DNA of 64,000 nucleotides from JBAXQQ01 sp037131695 (GCA_964638715.1 CAZWZF010000016.1:33099-97098); one strand, 5' to 3'. Shown: positions 1-7,532, numbered from the stretch's first letter. Numbers and translations: made by a program. The notes: a model not told the origin generated them from the sequence alone.

Positions 1-1495
1 GGTTATGCTGCCTGCGATCAAGATTGCTGTCAAATACCAGCGAGATTTCTGATATTTCAGTTTCATCAGCAAATGAATACTCTACACAGTCGCCGCTTTT
101 CGCGGTCCAACAATTTGATTCATCACCTTTTGCCCGGTCAAGACCGCTGCGCAGTTTTTCTTTTTCAATGGTTGAATCTGTTATCTTTGCTCTGCTGGTT
201 ATTTCACTGATATTACGCAGCAACCCGGGCAGATAACAGTCGTCATTCATCAATTCATTTTGCAGTTCTCTGATAGCCTTTTCATATACACCGCGCGGCG
301 ACAAACTGTGTTTTTTTGCGATTGCCGCAGCAGTACCCACCGCCTGTCCCAGGGTTGAACATGTTGCCATTACTCTGCTCGAACTCATGGCGACATGGGT
401 CATGCTGATATTGCGTCCGGCGAACCAGAGATTGTCGATATTTTTTGAATATAGCGTTCGATAAGGGATTCCAAAAGGCGATGGTGCCGGATGAAAAATA
501 GTCGGATGCCCCGGATACCAGAAACCGCCCGGATGATGATCATCCATACTCCAGCCGCCATACGCGACAACATCATCAAATGTTCCGCCGGCGCGCACGT
601 CGTGCTGGTTCATTAAAATATCACCCACACATCGTCGGCTTTCACGTTTGCCGGGCAGGAATCCTATCCATTCCAGCACCCAATTATCCGCACCGTGGTC
701 ACCCTGGTTCTTGATGTGGTCCCATATTCCAAATGCTATTTTCAACAACTCATCGCGCAGCATTTCTGTATCATGAATACTGTCGTTAACTCCACCCAAT
801 TCAATCCACCAGAAATTATTGCCTTCTGGATTTTTAAACTCATGACCACGATTACTCATTGAATCATGGTCAGGGAACTTCTTTGCCCAGGCTGGCGGAA
901 TGAATTTTTGCGGGGTGCTCATTTCGCGTGCCTGAATCAGACAGCTCATGCCCATGGTTTCCCGGTCAGTTATTTCAGGAGCAATATCTTCGTTAAATTC
1001 TGCGCGTGCTTCATGACCGATGCGGTATTCAGCGCCAGCAAGATGCGCCAATATGGAATCGCCGGAGCAGTCGGCAAAATACGCCGCTTGTACCGTGTGA
1101 GTAGTTTCGGTAGTCAATTGCCACCCAGTGACAGAGATGATTTTATTATCGATAGTCTGCGCGCTATTGCAACTGCAGTTTAATAAAAGGGTAAGGTTTT
1201 CTTGGTATCGTGCTTTTTCATACAAAACAGAATCCCAAATCTGCCAGTTTCCACCCGGGTTGCGATACATATTTTCCAGATGAATCTCTTCGATAATTCC
1301 TGTCTCGCGGTTTCCCTGCCCGTGCGCACCGCACACCCACATGCGAACCTCGCTGGAAGAGTTGCCACCCGGTATCGGCCTGTCCTGCATCAATGCTACT
1401 TTTAACCCGCGACGGGCAGCGGCAATAGCGGCAGACAAACCTGACAGTCCTCCGCCTACTACACAAAAATCAACAACATGAGTAATATTTTTCAT
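1..1495 (-). CDS. FAD-dependent oxidoreductase (FAD_oxidored family), 3' end cut by window edge
   Basis: The reading frame is open from an ATG at 1495 to the left window edge (498 codons seen, stop not reached). The N-terminus carries a dinucleotide-binding signature VVGGGLSGLSAA at about residues 12-23, followed by GGNSSSEVRMWVCGAHGQG, typical of the FAD_oxidored (PF12831) family of flavin oxidoreductases. A second FAD-contacting stretch reads LWFAGRNISMTHVA, about residues 362-375. The segment after about residue 430 looks like a beta-rich accessory domain. Such proteins are abundant in polysaccharide-degrading Armatimonadota, Lentisphaerota and Planctomycetota, usually beside sugar enzymes, but their substrates are mostly unknown. 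No signal peptide is seen, so it is probably cytoplasmic. The family call is sure; the reaction is not. Confidence 0.85.
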   Translation of the reverse strand, partial: MKNITHVVDFCVVGGGLSGLSAAIAAARRGLKVALMQDRPIPGGNSSSEVRMWVCGAHGQGNRETGIIEEIHLENMYRNPGGNWQIWDSVLYEKARYQENLTLLLNCSCNSAQTIDNKIISVTGWQLTTETTHTVQAAYFADCSGDSILAHLAGAEYRIGHEARAEFNEDIAPEITDRETMGMSCLIQAREMSTPQKFIPPAWAKKFPDHDSMSNRGHEFKNPEGNNFWWIELGGVNDSIHDTEMLRDELLKIAFGIWDHIKNQGDHGADNWVLEWIGFLPGKRESRRCVGDILMNQHDVRAGGTFDDVVAYGGWSMDDHHPGGFWYPGHPTIFHPAPSPFGIPYRTLYSKNIDNLWFAGRNISMTHVAMSSSRVMATCSTLGQAVGTAAAIAKKHSLSPRGVYEKAIRELQNELMNDDCYLPGLLRNISEITSRAKITDSTIEKEKLRSGLDRAKGDESNCWTAKSGDCVEYSFADETEISEISLVFDSNLDRRQHN

Positions 1496-1544
1496 AATAT
1501 AAAAAATTAAACAAAACCCAACAATTTCCTTTATTTTTTATTAG

Positions 1545-1577
1545 TTACACAGAGATACACTGAGGAGACACAGAGGA
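1545..1577. repeat. CACAGAG-type dispersed repeat
   Basis: TTACACAGAGATACACTGAG followed by GAGACACAGAGG. The same words recur as a full palindrome at 33027-33110. It lies between the FAD oxidoreductase and URO-D genes and encodes nothing visible. Confidence 0.6.
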
Positions 1578-1580
1578 AAT

Positions 1581-1696
1581 GAATTAAAAATTGATAATTA
1601 AAAATTAAAAATTATATAAAGGCTTTAATCTTTTATTTATGTCAGTTTCCATCATAATTATCAATTTTTAATTATTAATTATTAATTTTTAATTAT
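1581..1696. repeat. AT-only imperfect inverted repeat downstream of URO-D gene
   Basis: Reiterated AATTAAAAATTGATAATT-type words at the left end are mirrored by ATTATCAATTTTTAATTATT at the right end. The element ends at the URO-D stop codon and could act as a hairpin terminator for that minus-strand gene, although it is too AT-rich to be convincing. Confidence 0.45.
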
Positions 1697-2794
1697 CTAA
1701 TACTCGCATTCCTCACGATATACCTTTAGCGCGTATCTATACGCTTCCAGGGTAACTAACGGCGATATGGAATGGTCGGTGTGAAAGAAATATGGGGTGC
1801 CTTTTTCTTTCAAAGCCTGCATTTTTGGCCGAATTTCTTCATCCATGGCCTTTTTGTCACCGCTTTCCAAGGCGCGGACATCGATGTTGCCCATGAATGC
1901 TATTTTTCCAGGATATTTGGTTGCGAAGTCGATTACGTTGTTACCGCATTTAGCTTCCATTGGCTGCAGACAGTCGAAACCGGCTTCAATTATCGCTTCA
2001 ACACCGTCAACAATACGACCGCAACTATGAAGCACCACTTTCATTCCACGATTGTGGAAATAGTCTACCAGCCGTTTATGGGAAGGCTGGATTAATTCAC
2101 GGTACATTGCCGGCGAACAAAACAGGCCATTGCTGTAGCCAAGGTCTTCATATATGAAAGCACTATCTGGTTGCACCCCGGCTTCGGCATACATGTAATC
2201 AAGGTGTTTGATGTAAAAATCTGTGTATGTATTGCAAAAATCCTGTATCCACTCCGGCTCAAGCGCAAAGTTTTCAAGCATTGCCACATCGCCAAGTATC
2301 CCGCGCAACAGTTCAAATACAAATAAGTTTCCCTGTGATGAATATTTATTCAGCGAACGCGCCTTTAAAATCTCATCTCGCATAGCAGTTGGATTCACCC
2401 GAGCTTTGTTGAGTTCCAATAGATTCGGCTTGTAATCCTTTTCCCATTTTTCTATCGATGTGCAATCAAAATCGACATGTTCCGGGGTGCCGGATTTATG
2501 TTTCCACCAGCGTAGTGTTGCCCCGTTACGGTTTTTCGTCAATTTCCATTCGTCAGATTCATCAACAGTAACATCTTTCAAATCATATAACGGTGCGCTA
2601 TCCAACCACCCCGCCACAAACCGAATATCATAATCAAAATATTCACCCGGGTCAGTATTCTCCGGGAACCCTTGTTTCAGCCAGTAATCGGGAATAGTCT
2701 CACCCCAATAATGGTCCATCAACCCCATCCGGTCAGGGGTCTTTTGATTCAGTAAAGCAGTCACCCGCTCAAAAGATGTCATCTCAGTTTTCAT
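1697..2794 (-). CDS. Uroporphyrinogen decarboxylase (URO-D) family protein
   Basis: 365 residues, the usual length for the family. The start is supported by GAGG eight bases upstream of the ATG. Sequence character matches the URO-D superfamily (PF01208), which includes HemE and the corrinoid methyltransferases MtaA/CmuA/MtbA. A LHSCGR motif at roughly residue 255 followed by a later cysteine (MEAKCG) resembles the HxC...C zinc site of the methyltransferase branch rather than HemE. No corrinoid protein gene is adjacent. In saccharolytic environmental bacteria such paralogues commonly occur next to FAD oxidoreductases and Gfo/Idh enzymes, as here. A role in heme synthesis is unlikely; methyl transfer is possible but unproven. 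Confidence 0.85.
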   Translation of the reverse strand: MKTEMTSFERVTALLNQKTPDRMGLMDHYWGETIPDYWLKQGFPENTDPGEYFDYDIRFVAGWLDSAPLYDLKDVTVDESDEWKLTKNRNGATLRWWKHKSGTPEHVDFDCTSIEKWEKDYKPNLLELNKARVNPTAMRDEILKARSLNKYSSQGNLFVFELLRGILGDVAMLENFALEPEWIQDFCNTYTDFYIKHLDYMYAEAGVQPDSAFIYEDLGYSNGLFCSPAMYRELIQPSHKRLVDYFHNRGMKVVLHSCGRIVDGVEAIIEAGFDCLQPMEAKCGNNVIDFATKYPGKIAFMGNIDVRALESGDKKAMDEEIRPKMQALKEKGTPYFFHTDHSISPLVTLEAYRYALKVYREECEY

Positions 2795-2879
2795 TAGTAA
2801 AACCTCTGGCGGTATTATGAACTTTTAGTGTTGATTCTGCAATAGAAAATCAGAAAAATAACTATTCGTATTTTGCTGG

Positions 2880-3002
2880 TTTAAATTTTACATCGATTAT
2901 TAGGATTAAAGAGATTTAATGTTATTTCATCTACAAGAACTACAGTGATCTTTCATTGCGATTTTATCCTTTAAATCCTATTTATCGATGTAAAAATTTA
3001 AA
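2880..3002. repeat. Long imperfect inverted repeat (possible MITE-like element)
   Basis: A left arm at 2880-2911 (TTTAAATTTTACATCGAT, then TATTAGGATTAAAG) is mirrored by a right arm at 2971-3002 (TTAAATCCTATTTATCGATG, then TAAAAATTTAA), about 30 bp each with a 60-base interior. The inner word TTTTACATCGATTATTAG recurs exactly at 5593-5610. This and the operator next to it account for the 319-base gap before the antitoxin gene. Confidence 0.6.
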
Positions 3003-3026
3003 TATTCAACAGACAAATTCTTTAAA

Positions 3027-3069
3027 ATCGCACGATATTATTGATATTATCGTGCGATATGGGTATAAT
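3027..3069 (+). promoter_or_regulatory. Toxin-antitoxin promoter with overlapping palindromic operator
   Basis: An 11-bp perfect inverted repeat (ATCGCACGATA ... TATCGTGCGAT, 3027-3058) encloses the -35 box TTGATA (3041-3046). A consensus -10 TATAAT follows at 3064-3069 with 17-bp spacing. A strong ribosome binding site AAAGGAGGT (3098-3106) precedes the antitoxin ATG at 3114. The layout fits autorepression by the antitoxin or toxin-antitoxin complex, as known for Phd/YefM systems. Confidence 0.8.
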
Positions 3070-3113
3070 GAAGTTGAATCAGTGAGTAATAACCTATAAA
3101 GGAGGTAATATTC

Positions 3114-3332
3114 ATGTTAATAACAGCTACTGAATTAAAAAGCAATATTGGCAAGTATCTCATACTTGCCGCGACCCACGATATCTATATAACTAAAAAT
3201 GGAAAGAATATCGCGAAATTAACAAGTGCCACTGCTGATAAAGTTGCCTTGCTTGATAGCCTGGTGGGTATCGTCACAGATGAATCAATCACTATGGATA
3301 ATATTAAGAAGGAACGTCTGGCAAGAAAATGA
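3114..3332 (+). CDS. Type II antitoxin, Phd/YefM family
   Basis: 72 residues. The N-terminus (MLITATELKSNIGKYL) has the look of Phd/YefM antitoxins, where the N-terminal half forms the DNA-binding fold, and the KNGKNIAKL stretch matches the conserved 'xxGkpvAvl' strand. The charged C-terminal part (about residues 45-72) would be the toxin-binding tail. It overlaps the following PIN toxin gene by four bases (ATGA), indicating translational coupling. The palindrome over its promoter suggests autoregulation. Family assignment is by sequence pattern plus gene context and is confident. Confidence 0.88.
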   Translation: MLITATELKSNIGKYLILAATHDIYITKNGKNIAKLTSATADKVALLDSLVGIVTDESITMDNIKKERLARK

Positions 3333-3736
3333 TGATTTTAATAGACACAAATATTATTCTTGATATTTTTCTAAAACGAGAACCGTTTTTTGAATCATCT
3401 TATGAAGTTATCAAACAATCAGCGACAAACAATACCGAATGTATTGTATCCGCAACAGCAATTACTGATATCTATTATCTGCTACGAAAATCATTTAAAG
3501 ATGATAATAAAGCGAAGGAGATCATAGAACGCTTGCTTCAATTGGTTACCATTGCTGATGTGTTGGCACTGGATATTCAGGTCGCTTTATCTGATTCAAT
3601 ACCAGACTTTGAAGATGCTGTCGTTCATGCAGTCGCATTAAGAAATAAAGTAGATTATATTGTAACCCGCAATATTCAGGATTTTTCCGGTTCATCTGTA
3701 CCGGTAATAAGTCCTGTAAATTATTTAATGTTATAG
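3329..3736 (+). CDS. PIN-domain ribonuclease toxin (VapC-like, PIN_3 type)
   Basis: 135 residues, standard for a single PIN domain. Expected acidic metal-binding residues are present: D6 in MILIDTNIILD, D47 in SATAITDIYYLLRK, D96 in PDFEDAVVHAVA, and the TRNIQDF stretch (N115, D118). PIN toxins are magnesium-dependent ribonucleases that cut tRNA or rRNA when freed from antitoxin. Here the partner is a Phd/YefM-type antitoxin, a common pairing for PIN_3 proteins. The start overlaps the antitoxin stop. All catalytic positions look intact, so the toxin is probably active. Confidence 0.9.
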   Translation: MMILIDTNIILDIFLKREPFFESSYEVIKQSATNNTECIVSATAITDIYYLLRKSFKDDNKAKEIIERLLQLVTIADVLALDIQVALSDSIPDFEDAVVHAVALRNKVDYIVTRNIQDFSGSSVPVISPVNYLML

Positions 3737-3770
3737 ATATTACGCAATGACTCCCACCGCTTTATTGCTA

Positions 3771-3799
3771 TTGACATAAAGATAAATAATATGTATACT
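3771..3799 (+). promoter_or_regulatory. Strong sigma70-type promoter for the reverse transcriptase locus
   Basis: TTGACA (3771-3776), exactly 17 bases, then TATACT (3794-3799). Transcription would start near 3806, over 300 bases before the first good start codon (4151). Confidence 0.75.
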
Positions 3800-3805
3800 A
3801 TCTTT

Positions 3806-4131
3806 GTAATTTGATATGGTTGAAATACTAACAAATTACTTGGTTCCTTGAAAACTTAATATTTGCCGGCTGTTGGTGTAAAACTCCTTTTGTCTCTTAA
3901 GTGAAGAATAATAAAGTTAATTTTTTATTCTTGACCATATTTGAAAAACAATATGGGTATCTGGGCATCGTCATTGTCTCATCGTGGCAAAGCGGCATCG
4001 TTTATAAGTAACAAACAAACTGAAAAATCGATAATCCGCCTATTAATAATGATTGGTGCATAAGCGCAGTTGACTAATTATCTTCTGCTGGGTACGAAAG
4101 CCGAATCGAGAGATTCGTGGCCCAAATAAAC
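3806..4131 (+). ncRNA. Candidate structured leader RNA upstream of the reverse transcriptase
   Basis: This stretch has no convincing ORF but several hairpins: AAGAATAA/TTATTCTT (3904-3932), CCATATT/AATATGG with an 8-base loop (3935-3956), and CGAATC-GAGA-GATTCG with a GNRA tetraloop (4102-4117) inside a GGG...CCC frame (4090-4123). The word CATCGT occurs three times between 3966 and 4001. Retrons place their msr-msd RNA in this position (promoter, RNA, accessory gene, RT). I could not find the long terminal a1/a2 complementarity expected of a retron RNA, so this could also be a regulatory leader. Confidence 0.4.
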
Positions 4132-4150
4132 TATGAAAGGAGGACATCTA

Positions 4151-4375
4151 ATGTCTAAAAAAAGACATAAAAAACGCAGCCGGAATGCCTGTCAGATTGG
4201 TACAACAACCAATGTTGATCGGTCCGGCCAGCGAACTGAAAAAGTAGAAAATATGAACTCAATCATATTGATACTTGCTTCTATTGTTTCATTACTTGAA
4301 ATTATAGAAAAAATTGTACGCGCTTTCCACCCCTATAAACAATGCCAATGTAAAAATTGGCAATATATTATATAG
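4151..4375 (+). CDS. Small basic protein with one membrane helix, upstream of RT
   Basis: 74 residues if started at the ATG at 4151, which has AAAGGAGGA six bases upstream; an earlier in-frame ATG at 4133 overlaps that site and is less likely. The N-terminus is very basic (MSKKRHKKRSRN). About residues 36-58 (MNSIILILASIVSLLEII) form a likely membrane or amphipathic helix, followed by a short tail with CQC. I recognise no family. It sits between the structured leader and the reverse transcriptase and is followed directly by a terminator-like hairpin. By analogy with retron effectors a small membrane toxin is possible, but this is only inference. Confidence 0.55.
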   Translation: MSKKRHKKRSRNACQIGTTTNVDRSGQRTEKVENMNSIILILASIVSLLEIIEKIVRAFHPYKQCQCKNWQYII

Positions 4376-4407
4376 AAAAGCCTTATGTTTAAATGCGTAA
4401 GGCTTTT
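4376..4407 (+). terminator. Hairpin between small membrane protein and RT
   Basis: AAAAGCCTTA / TAAGGCTTTT, a 10-bp perfect stem with a 12-base loop, beginning at the stop codon of the small protein and ending in TTTT. It looks like an intrinsic terminator or attenuator that would limit RT expression from the upstream promoter. Confidence 0.7.
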
Positions 4408-4435
4408 CACATTAAAAGTTATATAATTTACTGAT

Positions 4436-5374
4436 ATGAGAAAATTAAAGACACTAAAAATTAATGATATTAATCATCTGTCAAAATTAATAAAAACTCC
4501 ACAACAAAAATTGCTTCAAATTAGTGGGGCAATCTCTGTTAACGAGGATGATTTTTTCTATTCTAATAAAATACAAAAAAAATCTGGAATAGGTGAAAGA
4601 GAAATAAATCCACCGATTCATGAATTGAAAGTTATACAAAGAAATATAAACCAACTATTACAACGTTTATTAATACATGACATTATTAAGGGGGGTGTTA
4701 AAAGCCGTTCTCATATTGACCATGCAAATAAACATATCAAAAAGAAAATTGTAATTACAATGGATATATCTGATTTTTTTCCATCTGTAAAATCAGAACG
4801 GGTTTACAATATTTTTTATAAACGCTTAGGATGTTGCCCAAAAATAGCTAATATCTTAACACGATTAACTATTTATCATGATTGCTTACCACAAGGATCG
4901 CCAACAAGTGGAATTATAGCTGTGTTAGCAACTGAAAAATTATCACTTCGACTTCTTGATTTAGCAGAAAAAAACAATGCAACTTTTTCAATATATATGG
5001 ATGATATTGCATTTTCTGCCAATTATAACTTATCAGAATCATTTATCAATAAGGCAAATACTATTATCGAAGATGAAAGATATAAAATAAATGAATCAAA
5101 AACTGAAATAATGTTAACAACAGAAACAGAACAAATAATTACTGGTATTAAAGTAAATGATGGTTTAGATATACCTTTCAAATCATATTCTATATTATGT
5201 AATGAAATAAACTCTATTAATACACAAATCACCACTAAACAGCATCGCTCAATTATCGGAAAACTTAATTATTGGACGCAATGTAAAATTAAATCATCAA
5301 AAGTAATTCATTTAAAGAGAAGATATCTAAAAATATACAATCACCAAATTAACAATAATTCTCAAAATGCTTAA
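4436..5374 (+). CDS. Retron-type reverse transcriptase
   Basis: 312 residues, the size of a stand-alone retron RT and far shorter than group II intron proteins. Motifs in order: ITMDISDFFPSV (first catalytic Asp at 110), LPQGSPTSG (151-159), IYMDDIAFS (YMDD 187-190), and ITGIKVN (235-241), comparable to the retron VTG motif. A HANKHIKKK stretch before the first motif is comparable to retron region X (NAxxH). No X/maturase or endonuclease domain follows. The LPQGSPTS form is unlike the GNLTS form of diversity-generating elements. The gene is strongly AT-rich and lies in an accessory island with a toxin-antitoxin pair and an Mrr-type nuclease, consistent with phage defence. No clear Shine-Dalgarno precedes the ATG. 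Confidence 0.85.
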   Translation: MRKLKTLKINDINHLSKLIKTPQQKLLQISGAISVNEDDFFYSNKIQKKSGIGEREINPPIHELKVIQRNINQLLQRLLIHDIIKGGVKSRSHIDHANKHIKKKIVITMDISDFFPSVKSERVYNIFYKRLGCCPKIANILTRLTIYHDCLPQGSPTSGIIAVLATEKLSLRLLDLAEKNNATFSIYMDDIAFSANYNLSESFINKANTIIEDERYKINESKTEIMLTTETEQIITGIKVNDGLDIPFKSYSILCNEINSINTQITTKQHRSIIGKLNYWTQCKIKSSKVIHLKRRYLKIYNHQINNNSQNA

Positions 5375-5419
5375 ACTTAATTTAGTATTAATTACACACT
5401 CCACACTCACCACGGATCA

Positions 5420-5600
5420 TTATATTTTGTTACACCCATAATTACTATCCGTTTCTTCATACAATATATGTCCTTTAAACTCTGGTGAACTAATAGTGGT
5501 GTCATACAAACCTATATTTTCACCTTCATGATTATTAATACCGGTATAGGATAAAATGGTAATTGCAATAAGAAAAACAGTTTTTATATTTGTTTTACAT
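5420..5600 (-). pseudogene. Truncated or frameshifted small exported-protein gene
   Basis: On the minus strand an open frame of 57 codons ends with TAA at 5420-5422 and reads TNIKTVFLIAITILSYTG near its start, like a signal peptide or lipoprotein leader. The natural ATG (5598-5600) is one base out of frame: ATG-T-AAA-ACA where ATG-AAA-ACA would open the gene. An in-frame TAA lies just upstream and no other start is seen. The defect coincides with the repeat word at 5593-5610 that also occurs at 2886-2903, so element insertion may have broken it. I do not recognise the product. Confidence 0.4.
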
Positions 5601-5610
5601 CGATTATTAG
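5593..5610. repeat. Second copy of TTTTACATCGATTATTAG
   Basis: This 18-mer is identical to 2886-2903, inside the inverted repeat before the toxin-antitoxin operon. The two copies bracket the toxin-antitoxin and RT segment in direct orientation. Confidence 0.6.
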
Positions 5611-5678
5611 TCAGTTAGCAACCAAATCCGAACAAAAAGTCATGATTTTAAATTGAAAATTTCATAAAGCAACTCAAT

Positions 5679-5706
5679 CTGAAAACTGAAAACTGAAAAC
5701 CGAAAA
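5679..5706. repeat. 7-bp tandem repeat, CTGAAAA x3 plus CCGAAAA
   Basis: Four head-to-tail 7-mers in the intergenic stretch before the 65-codon ORF. Apart from this, the truncated gene and the repeat at 5593, nothing further is visible between the RT and 5770. Confidence 0.8.
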
Positions 5707-5770
5707 CTTTTCCAATTTATTTGGGTTAGGATTATAAAAGATTATAAAAAAAGGAGTAGCTGGTGAGAAA

Positions 5771-5968
5771 ATGAACACTTATCAAATTAAATACTTTGAA
5801 TACTCAGTCATTCATTCTGTAATGTCAAGAAATAAAGTATCTATATTAACCCGTAATGCAGTATGTTTGCAGCGTATTCTGTACGATTATAAGTCCAATA
5901 AAACATCTGATGTTATAACTATTTATAATCCAATACATTTGTTAAAATATCAAATAATTAATAGTTAA
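5771..5968 (+). CDS. Hypothetical small protein
   Basis: 65 codons, AT-rich, no recognised domain and no clear signal or membrane segment. AAGGAG lies 15 bases before the ATG, farther than ideal. It is bracketed by two 7-bp tandem repeats (5679-5706 and 5998-6018). It may be a chance ORF; kept because codon composition is not obviously random. Confidence 0.25.
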   Translation: MNTYQIKYFEYSVIHSVMSRNKVSILTRNAVCLQRILYDYKSNKTSDVITIYNPIHLLKYQIINS

Positions 5969-5997
5969 TATAAATAACAAATTATTAACTATATTTT

Positions 5998-6018
5998 AAA
6001 GTGTAAAGTGTAAAGTGA
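5998..6018. repeat. 7-bp tandem repeat, AAAGTGT x2 plus AAAGTGA
   Basis: Three head-to-tail 7-mers just upstream of the promoter of the next gene. Confidence 0.75.
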
Positions 6019-6029
6019 AAATGATGTTG

Positions 6030-6059
6030 TTGGAAATGCTTGACATCTACTCGTATAAT
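6030..6059 (+). promoter_or_regulatory. Putative promoter for zinc-ribbon membrane protein
   Basis: TTGGAA (6030-6035), 18 bases, TATAAT (6054-6059), about 36 bases before the ATG at 6096. Confidence 0.5.
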
Positions 6060-6095
6060 ACCTATTATTAAAAAACTTTAATGGGAGATTAAATA

Positions 6096-6812
6096 ATGAG
6101 CAATATAAAACCATATGAATGCCGATCTTGTGGCAAGATAAACCATATTAATTCCGACTCAATAAATGATATTGTTTCTTGCGAATATTGTCATATACCA
6201 TTACTTGATGAAGAAAAACTACCTAATCAAGTTATTTCGTCATCTGAAACAAGTTATATAAACCCAAATACTTCGCCATATTCAATTGCACGCCCGTTTT
6301 GGTATGTCTCATTAATGATGATGATGACGTTAGGCTATTATCAGTTTGTCTGGTTTTATCGAACATGGAAGTTATTATTAATACAGTATGATTTAAAAGG
6401 AAATGCTGTTATTAATGCTATTTTTTCTCCTTTGTGTTTATGGAGTTTCTTTAAATATGCTTTTTTATTTGGTAAGCAGGGTGGTTATATTTCATCATGG
6501 AATCCTTTATTTGCGGCAAACCTTTTTTTTTCTTTCTGTATTGTTGAAAGAATTATTGACACATATAGTAGATATATAAAACCATTTGATGCAGCAGTAT
6601 TAAATTTAATTACCCTTATATTAATAGCGTTATCTCTTATACCATTAAAAGAGGGAGTAAATGCTATGAATGCTGGAATTGCCAATGTACAACCAAACTC
6701 ACGGATTCGTATGACATTATCTCCATGGTCAATCGTTTTTGTAGTGTTAGGCAGTGTTGCCTGGCTTTTAATTTTTTTTTATTTTTACATTATTTTCTTT
6801 AATATTATATAA
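6096..6812 (+). CDS. Zinc-ribbon plus multi-pass membrane protein
   Basis: 238 residues. The N-terminus holds two CxxC pairs (CRSCG at about 9-12 and CEYC at about 29-32), forming a zinc ribbon, followed by a short linker. From about residue 68 come four hydrophobic segments (PFWYVSLMMMMTLGYYQFVW; PLCLWSFFKYAFLF with the following stretch; LITLILIALSLIPL; WSIVFVVLGSVAWLLIFF). The first membrane segment with its GYYQFVWFYRTW sequence resembles DUF4234-type membrane proteins, but I am not certain. No function is known. It lies in the AT-rich accessory island beside another small membrane protein and an Mrr-like nuclease. Confidence 0.65.
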   Translation: MSNIKPYECRSCGKINHINSDSINDIVSCEYCHIPLLDEEKLPNQVISSSETSYINPNTSPYSIARPFWYVSLMMMMTLGYYQFVWFYRTWKLLLIQYDLKGNAVINAIFSPLCLWSFFKYAFLFGKQGGYISSWNPLFAANLFFSFCIVERIIDTYSRYIKPFDAAVLNLITLILIALSLIPLKEGVNAMNAGIANVQPNSRIRMTLSPWSIVFVVLGSVAWLLIFFYFYIIFFNII

Positions 6813-6850
6813 TAGGACTTTCGTTTTTAAAGAGACTTCTGCTTAAAAAT

Positions 6851-6898
6851 GGTCGCTTCGACAGGCTCAACGACCGGTTACAGTTTGTCGAAGTGACC
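6851..6898. repeat. Palindromic CTTCGACA repeat (REP-like)
   Basis: GGTCGCTTCGACA at the left is mirrored by TGTCGAAGTGACC at the right. The TTCGACAGGCTC word belongs to a palindromic repeat type found between genes of many environmental bacteria. The outer bases (GGACTTTCG ... CGAAAGTTC) extend the symmetry. Confidence 0.7.
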
Positions 6899-6992
6899 TT
6901 AAGCGAAAGTTCTGATATAATTTATTCATTATTAGTAAATCACTTAAATATATCATCATTATTGATTTTTAAGTTATGATTCGGAGAAAACA

Positions 6993-7469
6993 ATGAAAAC
7001 AATATTTGCTTTAATAATTATGCTTATATCTTTTACGGTAGGTTTATTTAATATTGCTATTGTCATGTTTATAATGGGTTTAGCTGGCTTACCTGGAAAT
7101 ATATTGTTTGACGTGGGAAGGAAAAAAGAAAATAATTTTCTTGTTATTATTGGTTTTATTATTACTGCAATAAGCCAATCATTTGTTGTAGGTGCTTACA
7201 CTGTTTTCGTTGTTGCTTTACTTCGATTCTTTTCGATATTAAATCCTGATGTTCCGACATGGCCTTTGTGGATTGCAGTATTTTTTCATAGTGGTGCAGT
7301 GCCAACATATGCTATGAAAGAACAACCAGATGAACCAACTGCAGCGCATTATTCTCTACCAATTGTCAGTTCTTTATCATTAGTGATCTTTATAATCATG
7401 ATTATTGCACCATCTATTCTCCAATATTTATATGGGTGGGTACCATATTTTGGAAACACGCTAAAATGA
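6993..7469 (+). CDS. Small integral membrane protein of unknown function
   Basis: 158 residues with four predicted membrane segments: residues 1-30 (IFALIIMLISFTVGLF and on), about 48-78, about 82-105, and a last one near 125-150 (VSSLSLVIFIIMIIAPSILQ). GGAG precedes the ATG. I recognise no family or catalytic motif. It follows the zinc-ribbon membrane protein on the same strand with the REP-like palindrome in between, and converges on the Mrr-like nuclease gene. Co-occurrence with the preceding membrane protein may indicate a functional pair. Confidence 0.65.
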   Translation: MKTIFALIIMLISFTVGLFNIAIVMFIMGLAGLPGNILFDVGRKKENNFLVIIGFIITAISQSFVVGAYTVFVVALLRFFSILNPDVPTWPLWIAVFFHSGAVPTYAMKEQPDEPTAAHYSLPIVSSLSLVIFIIMIIAPSILQYLYGWVPYFGNTLK

Positions 7470-7485
7470 AGTTTATTCCTTTTTC

Positions 7486-7532
7486 ATATTATTAAAATAA
7501 TAAATAATTCTACACTTTTATTTTAATAATAT
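7486..7532. terminator. Perfect AT-rich hairpin between convergent genes
   Basis: ATATTATTAAAATAA (7486-7500) and TTATTTTAATAATAT (7518-7532) are perfectly complementary 15-mers with a 17-base loop, placed between the convergent genes ending at 7469 and 7577. Likely a bidirectional terminator, although it lacks GC pairs. Confidence 0.55.

Noticed and set aside
4090..4123. Hairpin with GNRA loop and a 2-base 3' bulge, reminiscent of group II intron domain V.
   Set aside because: The lower stem is only about three pairs where domain V needs nine, the AGC triad is absent, and the RT is too short and lacks the maturase domain.
4436..5374. Diversity-generating retroelement, suggested by the YMDD box.
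   Set aside because: The second motif is LPQGSPTSG, not the GNLTS form of such RTs, and I saw no template/variable repeat pair or variable target gene.
5679..6018. Possible CRISPR-like array from the tandem 7-mers.
   Set aside because: Repeats are only 7 bp with no spacers.
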